Under the pieces are notes generated by a model. It had not been told where the DNA came from and ran no database searches. It was given only the letters and a program-made list of their open reading frames with translations. Both the position numbers and the translations under genes were made by a program. DNA of 64,000 nt from Eudorina sp. 2006-703-Eu-15 (Eukaryota > Chlorophyta > Chlorophyceae > Chlamydomonadales > Volvocaceae). This document shows, in pieces, positions 23,001 through 34,379 of this stretch (its first letter is position 1; every line of letters begins with the position of its first letter). The stretch spans positions 186,001-250,000 of the forward strand of contig BDSI01000063.1 of assembly GCA_003117195.1 (NCBI GenBank). Reading direction: 5' to 3'.

Positions 23001-23762
23001 CCAGGAGATCCCACACGCGTCAAGGCCTTCCCCCGAAAAGCCGGCCGCTCACGACCCTTTCCTCTGTGAGCATTTAGCTACGAACCCCACTTAGCAAACC
23101 CACCATAAGCTCGCGCCTTCCCCTTCCAGCCCGTCGTGCATCCACGTGCGCACCGCTGACAGCGAGCATCTCCCCCGCCACCCAACTCTGTCTGTGCGAG
23201 CCATAAACCAGCCAGCAGTCCCAGTGGCAGCGGCATAAACACCCTCTCCTGGTCAGGTCACGCGGCCCCTTTCAAGCAGCATAGTCACACACACTCCGCC
23301 ATCGCGCGGATTGCATGCCCCCAAGTTGATGGCCCGGCGGGCCGGTAGTCCGGCGACTCCGCCTTCAAGTCGCTGAGTGGATTGAAGCCCGGCAGCCGCC
23401 GCCCCGGAAGGTCACCGTCCCCGCCCGCCGAGGGGGCCCTGTGCGATGCGCGCCAGTACTATCCTGTCGCGCCGCGGTCGCGGTCAAGCGATGTGACATG
23501 TCGCAATACGCTTCGAGCAGCGATTCTCTTCACGGTCCAGGCCGACAAAGGTTTCGAAAATGACCAGCACGCCCGCCCGCCTGAACTGAAGCCACTCCAT
23601 CACGCGGCGCAGCTCCTTCCAAGAAACCGGCCTAATCTTCTTGGCCCGACTAAATGCGCACTGCGCTCTCCCAACCCATGTCCCTTTCCGCGGCGAGGGG
23701 GCGACCCATCCCCGGGCGGCGCACAGAACTTCTCCGAAGCACGAACAAGCATGATCACTGCG
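20026..23762. other. Long convergent intergenic gap, no supported gene
   Basis: This 3.7 kb lies between the unknown-function gene and the aquaporin gene, which end toward each other. It contains a 12-bp tandem repeat at about 20424-20471 and short cctgac-type repeats near 21444-21486. Open frames of 80-230 codons occur on both strands, as expected by chance at this GC content. None shows a recognisable family or a consistent exon-phase chain. Confidence 0.4.
20424..20471. repeat. 12-bp minisatellite, about four copies
   Basis: The unit ggttcgggtgca is repeated four times in succession downstream of the unknown-function gene, in non-coding sequence. Confidence 0.85.
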
Positions 23763-26433
23763 TCACCGCTTCTCCCGTGCCTGAGGAGAATGGTGGTTGG
23801 TGTTGTCATGTTGGTGCTGGTGTTCCTCACGCTGCTGCTGCTGTTGGAGCTGCTGCTTGTGGTGCTGCTCTCGTGTCTTCTGGCCGCGAGCGGCGATGGC
23901 GGCCTTTGAGGGCCGCCGGCCTTTGCGTTGGGATGGCATGTGGCGGACCATGAAGGCCAGGCCCGCCGCGACCGCGCCCAAGATGGGCGCACTCCAGAAC
24001 ACCAGGTAGTGTTCCAGGTCGTTCTGCCGCTTGTAGTGCAGGTGCCAGGAGAAGCTCTGGGAGGAAGCGGTGAAGGAGAGAAGGGGCGCAAGACGCGCCG
24101 GGCACACAGCACACACGGCAACGGGACGGTTTCAGCCATGGGGATGCGCAAGTCCGACGTGGAGTCCACGCGCCTGGAGTCCACCCAGGGATGATGACGG
24201 GAAATAAAGTAGACGTACCGCCCAACGGGGCGGTCCAGGTCGCGGAAGCAAAGCCCGCCCCCGGACGGCCGCGCAACCGTCGGCGAGGTGCGCTGGCGAC
24301 CACCATGGACCGACCCATATCACGCACATGCGGCTCGTGGAACAAGCCGATCCCCAGCGGCAAGCATGCACCCAGTGAATCGTCCCCGCGGCTTACCACG
24401 AAGGGGTTCAGCGACGGCCCCGTGAAGTAGTACCCGATCCAACTCTGAAAAGTTGGCGGGGTGGATCAGGGCGGAGGTCGTCAGCGCGAGGGCAGGTCAG
24501 TGACAAATTTCTGTGCGGGTGTGCGGGAAGGCACTCTCGCGCGCACGCACGTCCCCGCCGTCCCCGCGCCCTCGCCCGTGGGGATTCTTGGATGGATCGT
24601 TGCACGCGTCCGGGGCGACACAGCGGCGGGTGGGGGCGCAACTGACCGACACAACGAATCGGACACACTCCTAGGGGTCTAAGGAAGCTCTCGGTCTCTG
24701 GATCGACCCGCTTGATCAGCTCTGCCCGACTTGCTCACCAGCGTCACGGTCGAAAGCATGGGAGTCCACAGCGTCAACAGGCGGCTGTCCGCGTCTGCGA
24801 CCCGGAGGAGACGAGGAACGGGCCACGCAGCAGGGCCAGAGGAACACCGTCAGCTGTAGCGGCCCCAAGGGGTCGGCACCCGGGTACCTCGGATGTCAGC
24901 ACCCGCGCGAGACACGGTGTCCCTGGTCAGGGGGCGTGCCAACCAGGCGCACTGCCAAGGAGCCAAGCTTTTCCACGGCCCAAACCCCCTGACGAATCTC
25001 TGACCCGCGGAGCCCCCTTGGAAGCGGTGACCCGCCTGAGGCCCACCCCGACCGACGGCTCCTGAGGCGCCTGCCCTCATGCGGACAGAGGCGGGAGCGA
25101 GTCCCTGTGAAAAAACCTCGGCAAGAAGGGTGCGCCACAGGGCCCACCTTGCGCTATCAAGAAGACGTAGTTGAGCACGAAACTCATGGTGCCCTCGCAC
25201 GCAAATCCGATCTCGAAGGCCACGCCGTCCTTGATCCCCCCAGACAGCGTGTGGAACTTGCTGCGGGGCCGGAGGGCGGCGCCGCGCGGGGCGGTAGGGT
25301 CAAAGATCAGGACCGCGACGCTCTTGCAGCGCTGGATACGCCGACAGCAATTTGACGGCCATGATGCAAAGCTTGCGTGCCGGCGCATCCCTTGACCGGG
25401 TCTTCATCCCTAGTAATGCTAAATGATTTCAGCGCTTGAATCCGTTGTCAGGACAGTCGCAGACCCGCACCTTCAATCTGGCGCCAAAATCCTTTTCGGC
25501 TAAGGCAGGAGGACGCCGAGTCTGTATTAAGGGTCAACGTCGCCCCATGGCTGCTTCCAAAACAGCGCAACCGAATGCCCAATGTCTCAATACCTCTGAC
25601 GAATGAAGCACACAACCCCAACTCCTAGTGGTGATCACCCTGCTGTCACCCTGAGCTGCGGCCTCACCCCTGCAGCCAATCTGGCAGGTACCACTTGGCC
25701 GCCACGCTGCCCGCGAGCGCACCCGCAAGCTGGCCGCACTGTGGAACGGATGGGGAGAGAAGGGATGGCTGGTTGCTTTCCTCAACCCAATAAGGCACGG
25801 CGGCGCTCAGCTGCAGGTAAGGATCAAGCGATCATCCATGCGCCAGGGCCGAAGCGTGAAAAATCCGTACCATGCGAATCAGATGGCCGGCGATGCTGCC
25901 CTTCCCGCTGCTCATGAGGGCGATGCTGTTGATGGGGTTGAATAGGGCGCCCCCAAAAAACTCGCAAAGCGGTCCAAAGAGGGAAAGCGTTGTTATGAGA
26001 ATTCCTATGCCCAAGGCTAGTTGGTCCATGCCAGTGTACTTGGCAAGGTACTCGGACGCCTAGGAGGGGGCAGGCGAGGGCGTGGCGGGTTGGGTGAGCT
26101 TATTGCATCGCAGGGCCATGGAACACAGCCGACAGCCAGAGTGCATGGCGAGGCTCCGATCCGCGGGTTCGATCTGGGGACTGGACTGGCACGCACAGGG
26201 CGGGGCAACGTATCACGCACATACCTCCGCAAGAGGCTCCGATCCGCGGGTTCGATCTGGGGACTGGACTGGCACGCTCAGGGCGGGGCAACGTATCACG
26301 CACATACCTCCGCAAAACAGCTCGAGGCCAGCACCCACAACGCTGTGACGATAAAGTCGCCGATCATTAGGACCGGCAAGCTTTTTGGACTTTTCTGAAT
26401 TTCTTTTTCCGGTAACGGGGCAGCGGCGCCCAT
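23763..26433 (-). CDS. Unorthodox aquaporin (MIP family, SIP-like) with NPI and NPF boxes
   Basis: The model is complement(join(23763..24056, 24397..24444, 24739..24794, 25148..25260, 25668..25738, 25871..26059, 26308..26433)), 298 residues, every phase consistent. The product is a six-helix channel: IGDFIVTALWVLASSCFAE (helix 1), LGIGILITTLSLFG then GGALFNPINSIAL (helix 2 and loop B box), GQLAGALAGSVAAKWYLP (helix 3), FEIGFACEGTMSFVLNYVFL (helix 4), LLTLWTPMLSTVTL (helix 5), FTGPSLNPFVSFSW (loop E box) and HYLVFWSAPILGAVAAGLAF (helix 6). Both Asn-Pro pairs of the pore are kept (N83-P84, N198-P199), but the third residue is Ile or Phe instead of Ala. Altered boxes occur in the ER-located SIP subfamily, so an internal membrane and an unusual solute are possible. 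The tail is basic, then Gln/His-rich. Start at 26433 gives MGAAAPLPEKEIQK. Confidence 0.88.
26153..26316. repeat. 83-bp tandem duplication spanning an exon-intron junction
   Basis: Two nearly identical 83-bp copies start at 26153 and 26236. Each contains the last eight bases of aquaporin exon 1, the gtatgt donor (minus strand) and the first part of intron 1, so the donor site is present twice. The copies differ at one or two positions. The exon-proximal donor (at 26307) is the one that keeps the reading frame. Confidence 0.95.
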
Positions 26434-26814
26434 TTTTGTGCTTACAACCTTCGGTCGGCAACTGGGTTACACAAGGGTTACTCAGCTTGGACTTAATGGT
26501 AAGTAAATGTATTAAGCAGGACACGCATTCTTTGTGGCTCCTTAACCCTTACAGAGCAAAGGAGCTATACCCAGGCACGCTTTAAGCAAATCGATTACCA
26601 GTACTTGGCTTGTTACGCAGCAGAACAGTGGACCTGCGGTATTGAGGGCGAAAAGAGGGACCGATAATTGCCGTACCGCAGGACATTTTATGTAGTTGAC
26701 GCGCAACGAGATGGAGGGAAGTCTCCAAATTAATAGTACCCAACGCGCTATCTCTCTGTCCATGCCTACGGTTAGTTCATTCTAAGGTCATTCTTGGGTG
26801 CTGCGGCTGCCAAC
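26434..26814. promoter_or_regulatory. Shared promoter region of divergent aquaporin and SAP-RRM genes
   Basis: This is a 381-bp AT-richer gap between the start codons of two head-to-head genes. Both 5' UTRs and core promoters must fit here. I cannot point to specific sites. Confidence 0.4.
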
Positions 26815-29800
26815 ATGGATAGCGCGAAGCCGTTTGAGAAGATGACAGTTGCGGAACTGAAGGTTGAGCTCAAGGCTCGTGGTCTTAACGAAAAGGTTTG
26901 TGCGTGTGCACCGCTCTCAGTTGGAAAAGGTTTCATGCTTGACTTGAGGACTGTTATGCTTTCAGGGCGTCAAAGCAGAGCTTTTAGCGAGGCTTCAAGA
27001 AGCAGTCAGCTCTTCAGCGCCCGCGGCCGAGCCGGCGGCGGCGGAGGACGCCGCGGCTGAGGGGATAGATCCAGCGCCCACAACCGAAGCAGGCGATGTG
27101 CCTATGGAAGCCCAGGAACCGCAGGATGTGATTGAGCCAGTGGCTGATGCGCAACCTGCGCAAGAAGAGCCAGCTGTTGAACAGGTGCGTTATCGGTCGG
27201 TCCTGTTGATGCGCGCCGCTTCGCGCGGTGACATCCAGCCCTGCGTTTCTTGTCATAGGCGGATGCGGTGAATGGAGGGGATGCCGAGAAGGGCCAAGCA
27301 GCATCGGAGGAGCAGCTCGCGGAGAAGCAGCCTGGGGAGGAGCAGTCCGCGGAGGTTGAGCAGGGTGGCGACAAGGAAACGCCGGCTGACGAGGGTGCCG
27401 ACAAAGACATGACGGACGCCCAAGCTGATCCGGTGCCAACTACGGAGAAATCGCCGGAACCGCCGAAGCGGCCAGACTATGGTCCTGAGGAATGGGAGAC
27501 GATGACCATTCCTGAGGAGTACCGGCCGCTACCGGTTTTGCGGGTAAGTTATAACATTGGCAGCATTGCTTCGTTTTTAGTCCGCATATTCGGTGAGTTA
27601 ATTTAAGACTGCTTTTGGGTCTTTGGGTCTGTAGGTCCGGAACATCAAGCAAGAAGCCAAGCCCGAGGACGTGAAGAAGGTCTTCGAGGATGCTGGGATT
27701 CCCGTCCACAGTGTTGACTTTGATAACGTGGAGCGCAATAGAAATGTAGCGCTGTTGCGGCTGGCGCCTCCGCCGCTGCCTTGGGCACTCAGCAGTGACG
27801 AGATACGGATCAATCCACTCGACGAGGCGCTCAAGAAGTACCTTGATCGCAAGGAGCGGGAGGCGCAGGAGGCTCACGCAGCAGCAGAGGCTGCGAAGGC
27901 CGCTGCCGAGGCGGCAAAGGATGCAGACGGCGGGTCCAAGGATGGCGACGTGGATGCCAATGCTGCGGCGGCTGAAGCTGCTGCTGCAGATCCAGCTGCG
28001 GAGGGGACGAAGGCCGAGGCGTCGGGTAACGGCGCCGCAGCGATGGAAACAGCCCCACCGGCGCAGGAGGCGGAGCAGCCGTCAGCTGCGACTGTGGAGG
28101 GTAAGGCAGCTGCGGAGGGTGACGCTGAGATGAAGCCCGCAGAAGCCGACGCCGAGGCGAAGACAGCTGAGGGTGACGCCGAAGCGAAGGCAGCTGAGGG
28201 TGACGCTGAGGCGAAGGCAGCTGAAGGTGACGCGGCACCCGCAGTTGATGGCGATACCAAAACGGCGGAGGTCGATGAGAAGTCTGGCGAGGCGAACACG
28301 TCCGCAGCAGCAAGCGGCGCGGGCCAGCCGGCAGCCTCTCCTGCCCGCCCTGTCACGACCTCCCATCCGCCCGTGCAGCTCCATGTGGACGACGGCCGCG
28401 CGGATGGCGATGTGCTCAAGGTTGCACGTTATGCAGCCATGCGGCTGAATGCGCTGCAGTATCCACTCACCCTGTTGGGGGAGCGGCTCATGATTGACGC
28501 GCCGACTTTGCAATGCACGTTGTACCTGGGCAACGTGTCTCTGGACAGTGACGAGGAGCTGCGGGCTGAACTGGCGGCGCTAGGCCGAGTCATCCGCTGC
28601 TTCATCATGCGTGGCTCCTCGGGCGTTTCCAGGGTAAGGTGTGGGCCACCTAGGGCGCTCCGGCACGAAAACGCGATGGGCGCTACGGCATGAAAACAAA
28701 TACGTTTTGACCTGACTGTTTTTCGTACGTGTGCGCGCCCGTTTGCAATGAGCACCAATCCTGGATGTGGACACAGGTTGGATTCTCGTTCTTCCATTGT
28801 GTCCTTTCCCGTGATGGCGCGCTTGTTTTGGACTGGCGTTTGCCATATGATAACGGCATTTCTGGCTGCGTTGCGTGTTCACAGGGTTACGCGTTCGTCG
28901 AGTATGCCACCCCGGCGGAGGCGCTCAAGGCGAAGGAGTCGCTGGAGGCCCAGAGTCGAAAGGCCTTCCAGGACATGATGGCCACCAAGAATGACTTGCA
29001 GCGCCAGAGGGGTCGCACGGCCAGCAGCGCCCCTAAGTCCACGACGGCTGCAGCGAAGGAGGACGCCAAGCTTACGGCTGGTGGTGATGCAGCTGCAGAG
29101 GGAGAAAAGATGGAGGACGTTAAGGCTGAGGCAGCTGATGAGAAAAATGACGCGGACAAGGCTGAGGGCGCAGCAGCCGATGCCCAGACAGACGAGGGCG
29201 TCAAGGCGGAGGCAGACGCAGAAATGAAGGAGGAGGGCCCCTCCGCCAGCGAGGCGGAGGCTGTTAAGGAGCAAGCAGCCAAGGTGGAGCCCACAGCCAA
29301 GGAGGAGCCCACAGCCAAGGAGGAGCCCACAGCCAAGGAGGAGCCCACAGCCAAGGAGGAGTCCGCAGCCAAGGAGGAGTCGACAGCCGAGCCCGCAGCC
29401 AAGGAGGATGCTGAGACGGAGGTTAAGCCTGCGGCGGCGGGCGAGGGCGAGAAAGGTGAGGAGCAGCAGCAGGAGCCGACGGCGGAGGAAGAGTCTGACG
29501 ACGTGGCAAAAGATGGCAAACAGCAGCTGCAGCACGCCAGCAAGATCATGCGGGCCGAGCTTACCCACACGCGGCGAGTCCCGGACCTCTTCTCGCGCAA
29601 CCTCTATCTGGCCAGCCTGCCCATGGTAGGTGTTGCCGCGCACCGTTCATTCACCTGTTTTCCACCCGCTGTGACGTGTTGCACCCGCTGTGACGTGTTG
29701 AACTCCTGCTGCAACGCAATGGATAGCAGAAAGTCACAAATTTCAACGTGTTTATGCGACACGGCCGGTCCTTGCGCCTGGCCCATTCATCAACATGTTT

Positions 29801-32118
29801 TGCAGTCCTTCAGTGACGAGAGCTATCTGCGGAAGGTATTCGGCGAGTTTGGTCCTGTGATATCGGCTTCGATCACGAGAGGGCCCCAGGGCTACTCGAA
29901 GGGCTTTGGCTTCATTGAGTTCCTGCGCTCGGATCACGCTGCCGCGTAAGTTCTTGGATTGTGGGGCTGCTCTTTGGATATTTCCCCTTTGGCAGCGTTC
30001 CGCCGCACTGAAATACTTGTTTGTTTAAAATTTGAGTGTTGCTGGGTGCTGTTGAACTCCTTTGCTCCCCGTGGACTCGTTCTTTTTTGTCCTGCCGCAC
30101 AGTGCCTTGACTGCGCTTGACAGCAAGGAAGTTCCTCAGCTCGGCAAGCTCGCGATTTCTTTCGTCAACCCGTCGAAATACTCGGATCGCAAGACTGGTA
30201 CCCAGGGCCCCGGCGGACGCGGCCCTGGAAGTGGGCGGTACTCTTCTGGCGGACCCGGCCGCGGCGGCATGATGACGCCTGGTTTCCGTGGTGGCCCGAG
30301 CGCGCGCAACGCGCCCTACTTCGCAGGCCCGGGCCGAGGAGGTTACGGTGCCCCTCCGCCGCCGCCCTACGGCATGAGCCCCATGATGGCGCGGGGCGGC
30401 CCAGGGCCGTACGGAGGTCACGGTCGCGGAGGCATGATGGGCCCGGGCCGGGGTTATGGTGGTGGCTACGGCATGGGCGGAATGGGGATGGGAGGCATGG
30501 GGATGGGCATGGGTGGGGGCTACGGTGGGTACGGTGGCGGCATGATGGGCCGCGGCGGGGGAGGCGGATACGGGGCCGGTGGGGGCTACGGCAGCGGTAG
30601 CGGCAGCTACGGGGCTTCGCGGGGAGGCCGGGGCTACGGGGGTGGTGGATCCAACGGTTCTGCCGGTTATGGTGGCGGATACGGCAGCAGCTCACAGCAG
30701 CATCAGGGCTCGACATCCCCCAGCTCTGCCGCAGGCGGTTATCAGGGGAGCGGTTACGGTGCCGGGCAAGGCGCTGGTGCGTACAGCAGCCAGAGTTCCC
30801 AGTCACAGTACGGCAGTCAAGCAGCTGGTTACGGAGGCCAGGGGACTGGGTACGGTGCTCAGAGTTCTGGCTATGGCAGTCAGGGAGCTGGCTACGGCAG
30901 TCAGACTGCCTCGGGTTACGGCAGCCAGGGCACGAGTTACGGCAGCCAGGGCGTCGCTTACGCAGGTCAGCAACAAGCAGCTCAGACTGCCGGTACGTAT
31001 GGTGGACAGCAACAGCAGCAGTCGACCTATGCCAACCAGCAAGCGGCTGCTGGCACCTACCCTACCTCCTACTCCGCACCTGCGCAGGTGGGAAGCGGGT
31101 TGAGTTGGCTTGCTGAAACGGTGGGGGCGGCATTGTTGAGGATAGCCGATTGGTTGCTTGTGCATCCAGTCACATGCTAGGGATGATTCTTGTTGACCTC
31201 TTTGCTGTCTGTTTTCAGACTTACGGTGCCAACGGCTATACGGCAGCAGCGACGAGCCAAACGCCAGCATCTACGTACGCGACGCCGTCCACAACTGCAG
31301 CCTATCCTGCGCAACAAGCAGCGACGGGGTATGGTACTCAACAACAGCCGGCAGCGGCCAACGCGTACTCCTCATACTCAGCTCAGGTATGGTTGGGCGG
31401 CTTTAAATGGTGCTCTTGAGGTTTAACTAACTTCGTGTTTGTTCATTTTTATGGATCAGTTGTACGGGTCGTCTGAACGGCCTGGTTCGAGTGCCACTTG
31501 ACGGAATGCTGTGTGTTGTCGTATGTGTGCGTGCTTAAACACATTTGTGACGTTTGCGACGTTCCTGTTCGTATCCTCAGGCGTACGGTGCTTCGGGTGC
31601 TACAACGCAGCAACAGCAAGCGGGTTATGGCACAACTGCGACAGCGGCCACGGGTTATGGTCAGTCGCAACAGCAGCAGGGCAGCTACGGCTCTGCAACC
31701 GGCTACGGCACCTCAACGGCTCCGGCGTACGCTGGTTACGGCCAAACAACTGTAAGTTCGCACGGGCATGAGTGTGAATATGTTTTCCAAGTGCAAGGTT
31801 CAGCAATTCCTTTAATCGTGTTCGAATGCACCATTTGTGTGGCAAGATATCTTGTCCTAATTTTGTAATGTATGGTTTCCATTGCAGGGCTACGGCACTG
31901 GCACTCAGCAGGCGGCTACCGGCTACGGAACCGCTGGAGCAGGGTACGGCCAGCAGCAGGCACAGCAGGCCTACGGCACCTATGGTCAGACGGGTGCTTA
32001 CTCAGCCCAGGCATATGGACAGCAACAACAACAGGTCGGCCAGAAGCGTGAGGGCGACGCATACGCGTCCTACGGTGCAGGTTATGATGTGGACTACAAC
32101 AAGCGGCCGCGCTACTGA
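26815..32118 (+). CDS. SAP-domain, RRM-containing RNA-binding protein with prion-like tail
   Basis: The model is join(26815..26895, 26966..27184, 27259..27543, 27635..28633, 28885..29625, 29806..29945, 30103..31087, 31219..31386, 31581..31751, 31888..32118), 1339 residues, all phases consistent. An N-terminal SAP motif (MTVAELKVELKARG then KAELLARLQEAV, about 10-43) suggests DNA/chromatin binding. A weak RRM-like segment (LPVLRVRNIKQEAKPEDVKK) follows. Two clear RRMs have RNP2/RNP1 pairs: TLYLGNV with SRGYAFVEY (about 487-555) and NLYLASL with KGFGFIEF (about 766-845). Acidic Ala/Glu/Lys-rich linkers contain in-frame tandem repeats. The last 480 residues are Gly-rich, then YGxQ-type prion-like sequence as in FUS/EWS-class proteins, ending DYNKRPRY. 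It is probably a nuclear hnRNP-like factor able to condense; that is inference from composition. RNP1 of the first full RRM is split by an intron after SR. Confidence 0.9.
28130..28240 (+). repeat. 27-bp in-frame repeat encoding EGDAEAKAA
   Basis: About four copies of a 27-bp unit (gagggtgacgccgaagcgaa type) in the acidic linker of the SAP-RRM gene encode repeats of EGDAEAKAA. Confidence 0.85.
29280..29405 (+). repeat. 18-bp in-frame repeat encoding AKEEPT
   Basis: The unit aaggaggagcccacagcc recurs about six times with small changes in the linker between the two clear RRMs of the SAP-RRM gene. It encodes a charged AKEEPT/AKEESA repeat. Confidence 0.9.
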
Positions 32119-32929
32119 AACACAACTGCCACCGCCTCCTCCTCCACCTCGGCATGCGGATTGCGCCAACCTTGCGGTCTTCTCACGAAATCGGCCCCGT
32201 AGCCAAAGAAAAGCTGCGTGACTGCAGTGCAACTATTGGCATGCAGCTGTGCCCTGTTCGCTTTCGTTTACAGGTCGTAAGTGTGCTGACGTAGCCGCAC
32301 CGCAAGAAGGTTCAGGTGCCTCACGGCCGTTGCCTTTGCCCTCATGTGCACCAGCTCTCCTGGATGGTTCGAGAAGGGATGAGAGTGGGTGATGCGGAGC
32401 TGTCCGCTTCTGCCATGGGAATTTTGAGGGACATGAGCGCGTGCGGGCTGGGATGGCGCCAAAGATTCTGCGAATACCATGCGCGTGGCCCGCGTTAGCT
32501 TACATTTTGCTCAAGCCGTGCACACCGAGATAGGTTCAACGGCCTGCAAAGCGCAGGCCAGATGATGCTGGCGCATTTAAAACCGAGCCTTGTGAGGCCT
32601 AGGTTGCTCTTTCTGTTGCCAAGAGTGCGTTGGGAGAGAGGCGTTGCATGCGGAATCGACTGGATGTAGAGGTCATTAGGGTTGGCTTTGCTGTTACCAC
32701 AGTCCGGTTTCACAATTCGACCAAATGAATTTGGGTTTTCAGCGGGTTGCAGCCAGGGGAGTAGGCAGAACCGGCTTCGGTGCCGTGTTTTACTGCGCCA
32801 ACTACCACTTTGCCGGCGGCATGCGGGCCGAGAGAGGAGTGGGGCCGCCCATACGTTTTCTCGCGGTAAAGGCAGCCGGCATCATTCGCCACGCTGGTAC
32901 CCTTTTTGCATTCCCGCTTACCATACGCA

Positions 32930-33090
32930 TACCTTCTCCCCGATGATGCCCGCGCCGAGGAACGGAGCGACCTCGGCCGCAAGGCGGTGAAACCCCTGGC
33001 CTCTCCTGGCGGTCCTCTACGGGCGAGCCTTCCTACAGGTGCTCGCCGTCTACCCAGTGCCCGCACAGGCCCGCCCGGGCGTCGCAGACG
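32930..33090 (-). pseudogene. Decayed copy of the last exon of a BADC-type gene
   Basis: Read on the minus strand, this stretch aligns codon by codon with the last exon of the BADC gene 1.4 kb away: KVHLEDGAPVEYLQ there corresponds to GEHL-stop-EGSPVEDRQ here (GAG changed to TAG). After about 15 extra bases and a frame change, AEVAPFFGGHIIGD corresponds to AEVAPFLGAGIIGE. Several matching codons differ only at the third base, as if the copy once evolved under selection. The in-frame stop and frame change indicate a relic. No matching upstream exons are visible in the next few hundred bases. Confidence 0.65.
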
Positions 33091-33997
33091 AGCACAGTAA
33101 GACGCGGGCTGGGTTTCCATGGGCCGGGGGTGGCGGACGTGCGCATGGCGCACACGAGGCGACGGGGCGGGGGCACCGACAAGGCTGGTACATTGGAATG
33201 CGGCCAGGGATGGCCGGGGCGAAGACTCGGTGGCGGAGATTTTGGGACACTGTCCGCGTGGCTCTGTAAGGGTCCGTTGCTCTGTGGCAACAGATGGCAA
33301 ACAATGGATGCGCGCTCATGTTTAATCGAGAAATCCTTCGCGTGAAGAAGCAAATATTGGGGAAACTCTGCATGGTTGCATACATCATGTAAGGGAATAC
33401 CGGGATTTGAAGCGCGACCTTAGCGCACCAGAGCGGAGCGTTGTAAGCTTGCACCGCATTCGCATCTCGTGTTCGCTAACAGCCCAGGCCGCAGGTAGTG
33501 TTAGCGGGCATCCTGAACTTTCCGTCATCCCTAATCATCGTGTCAGAGCAGCTCTGCGCCAGACTGATGATGCCTCACGGTGGGTGAGGTATGTCAACAG
33601 AGCTCGAGGATTTGCTCGGTGAATCTGGTTGCATACGAGGGCACTCCCCTTGGTTAGGTGGATTCTGGTGTTATTGCAAAGATATGGGGTAGCATACGCT
33701 GCACTTTACGTCCTGTGCACTGGGCACGGGTTATGCTTTCCGGCATGTTCACGCACACACAGTCATCTTTGGGTCATTGTTGCGGGTGCTAATGGCACTG
33801 GCACCGTGAGGTGCGCCTACAAGGAGCTGTTACATTTCATGGTCACATCTCGACGACTATCTGGGGAGATGCGCAACACGTTTTATGTACAGCGTATTTT
33901 CCTTTCAACCAGCCATTTTGTTGGCTTGGGGTGCATGTCACATTGTATGCGTTACCACAGAGTCAACTGCCACTGTAATCAACTCACGTGACACTGC

Positions 33998-34062
33998 ATT
34001 CCTTGCATCCGTCATTAGCCGAGGCAACACATTCCTTGCATCCGTCATTAGCCGAGGCAACA
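33998..34062. repeat. Direct repeat, two copies of 33 bp
   Basis: The segment beginning ttccttgcatccgtcattag and ending gaggcaacaca/gaggcaacaga occurs twice head to tail in non-coding sequence downstream of the BADC gene. Confidence 0.9.
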
Positions 34063-34067
34063 GATTG

Positions 34068-34072
34068 TTACA
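34068..34072 (-). terminator. Candidate TGTAA polyadenylation signal for the BADC gene
   Basis: A minus-strand TGTAA lies 308 bases past the BADC stop codon, a plausible 3' UTR length for this kind of alga. Motif and position are the only support. Confidence 0.35.
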
Positions 34073-34379
34073 AACGTACGCGACATAGCCTCCCACGGCC
34101 ACACCGCACTTGTAATTATCGGCACTTCATACGACGTTGGGAGGCAGTTGCACATACAAGGGACCACCTGGAAAACGCCCCGACTGCAACACGCCGGCGA
34201 TGTCGTACGATACAGCCACGCGCCAAGTACCACGCATGTTACCATGTTGCAAACACAAGAGCCGTTACGACATACGAACCCATCTCACAGAAAAATCAGT
34301 CAAACGGTACACTCACAACAACTCCGGGAGTGCAGGATCGCCTTTTCAGCACGCATATCCACAACAGTACGGCTCAAGT

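Larger units (their letters stand above)
32119..34379. other. Convergent gap with a gene relic and a duplicated 33-bp segment
   Basis: This 2.3 kb lies between the SAP-RRM and BADC genes, which end toward each other. It holds the BADC-like relic at 32930-33090 and a 33-bp direct repeat at 33998-34062, both listed separately. I see no intact gene. Confidence 0.5.

Noticed and set aside
33380..33450. Possible tRNA (T-arm-like ccgggatttgaagcgcgacc)
   Set aside because: No matching D-arm, anticodon arm or acceptor stem could be arranged on either strand.
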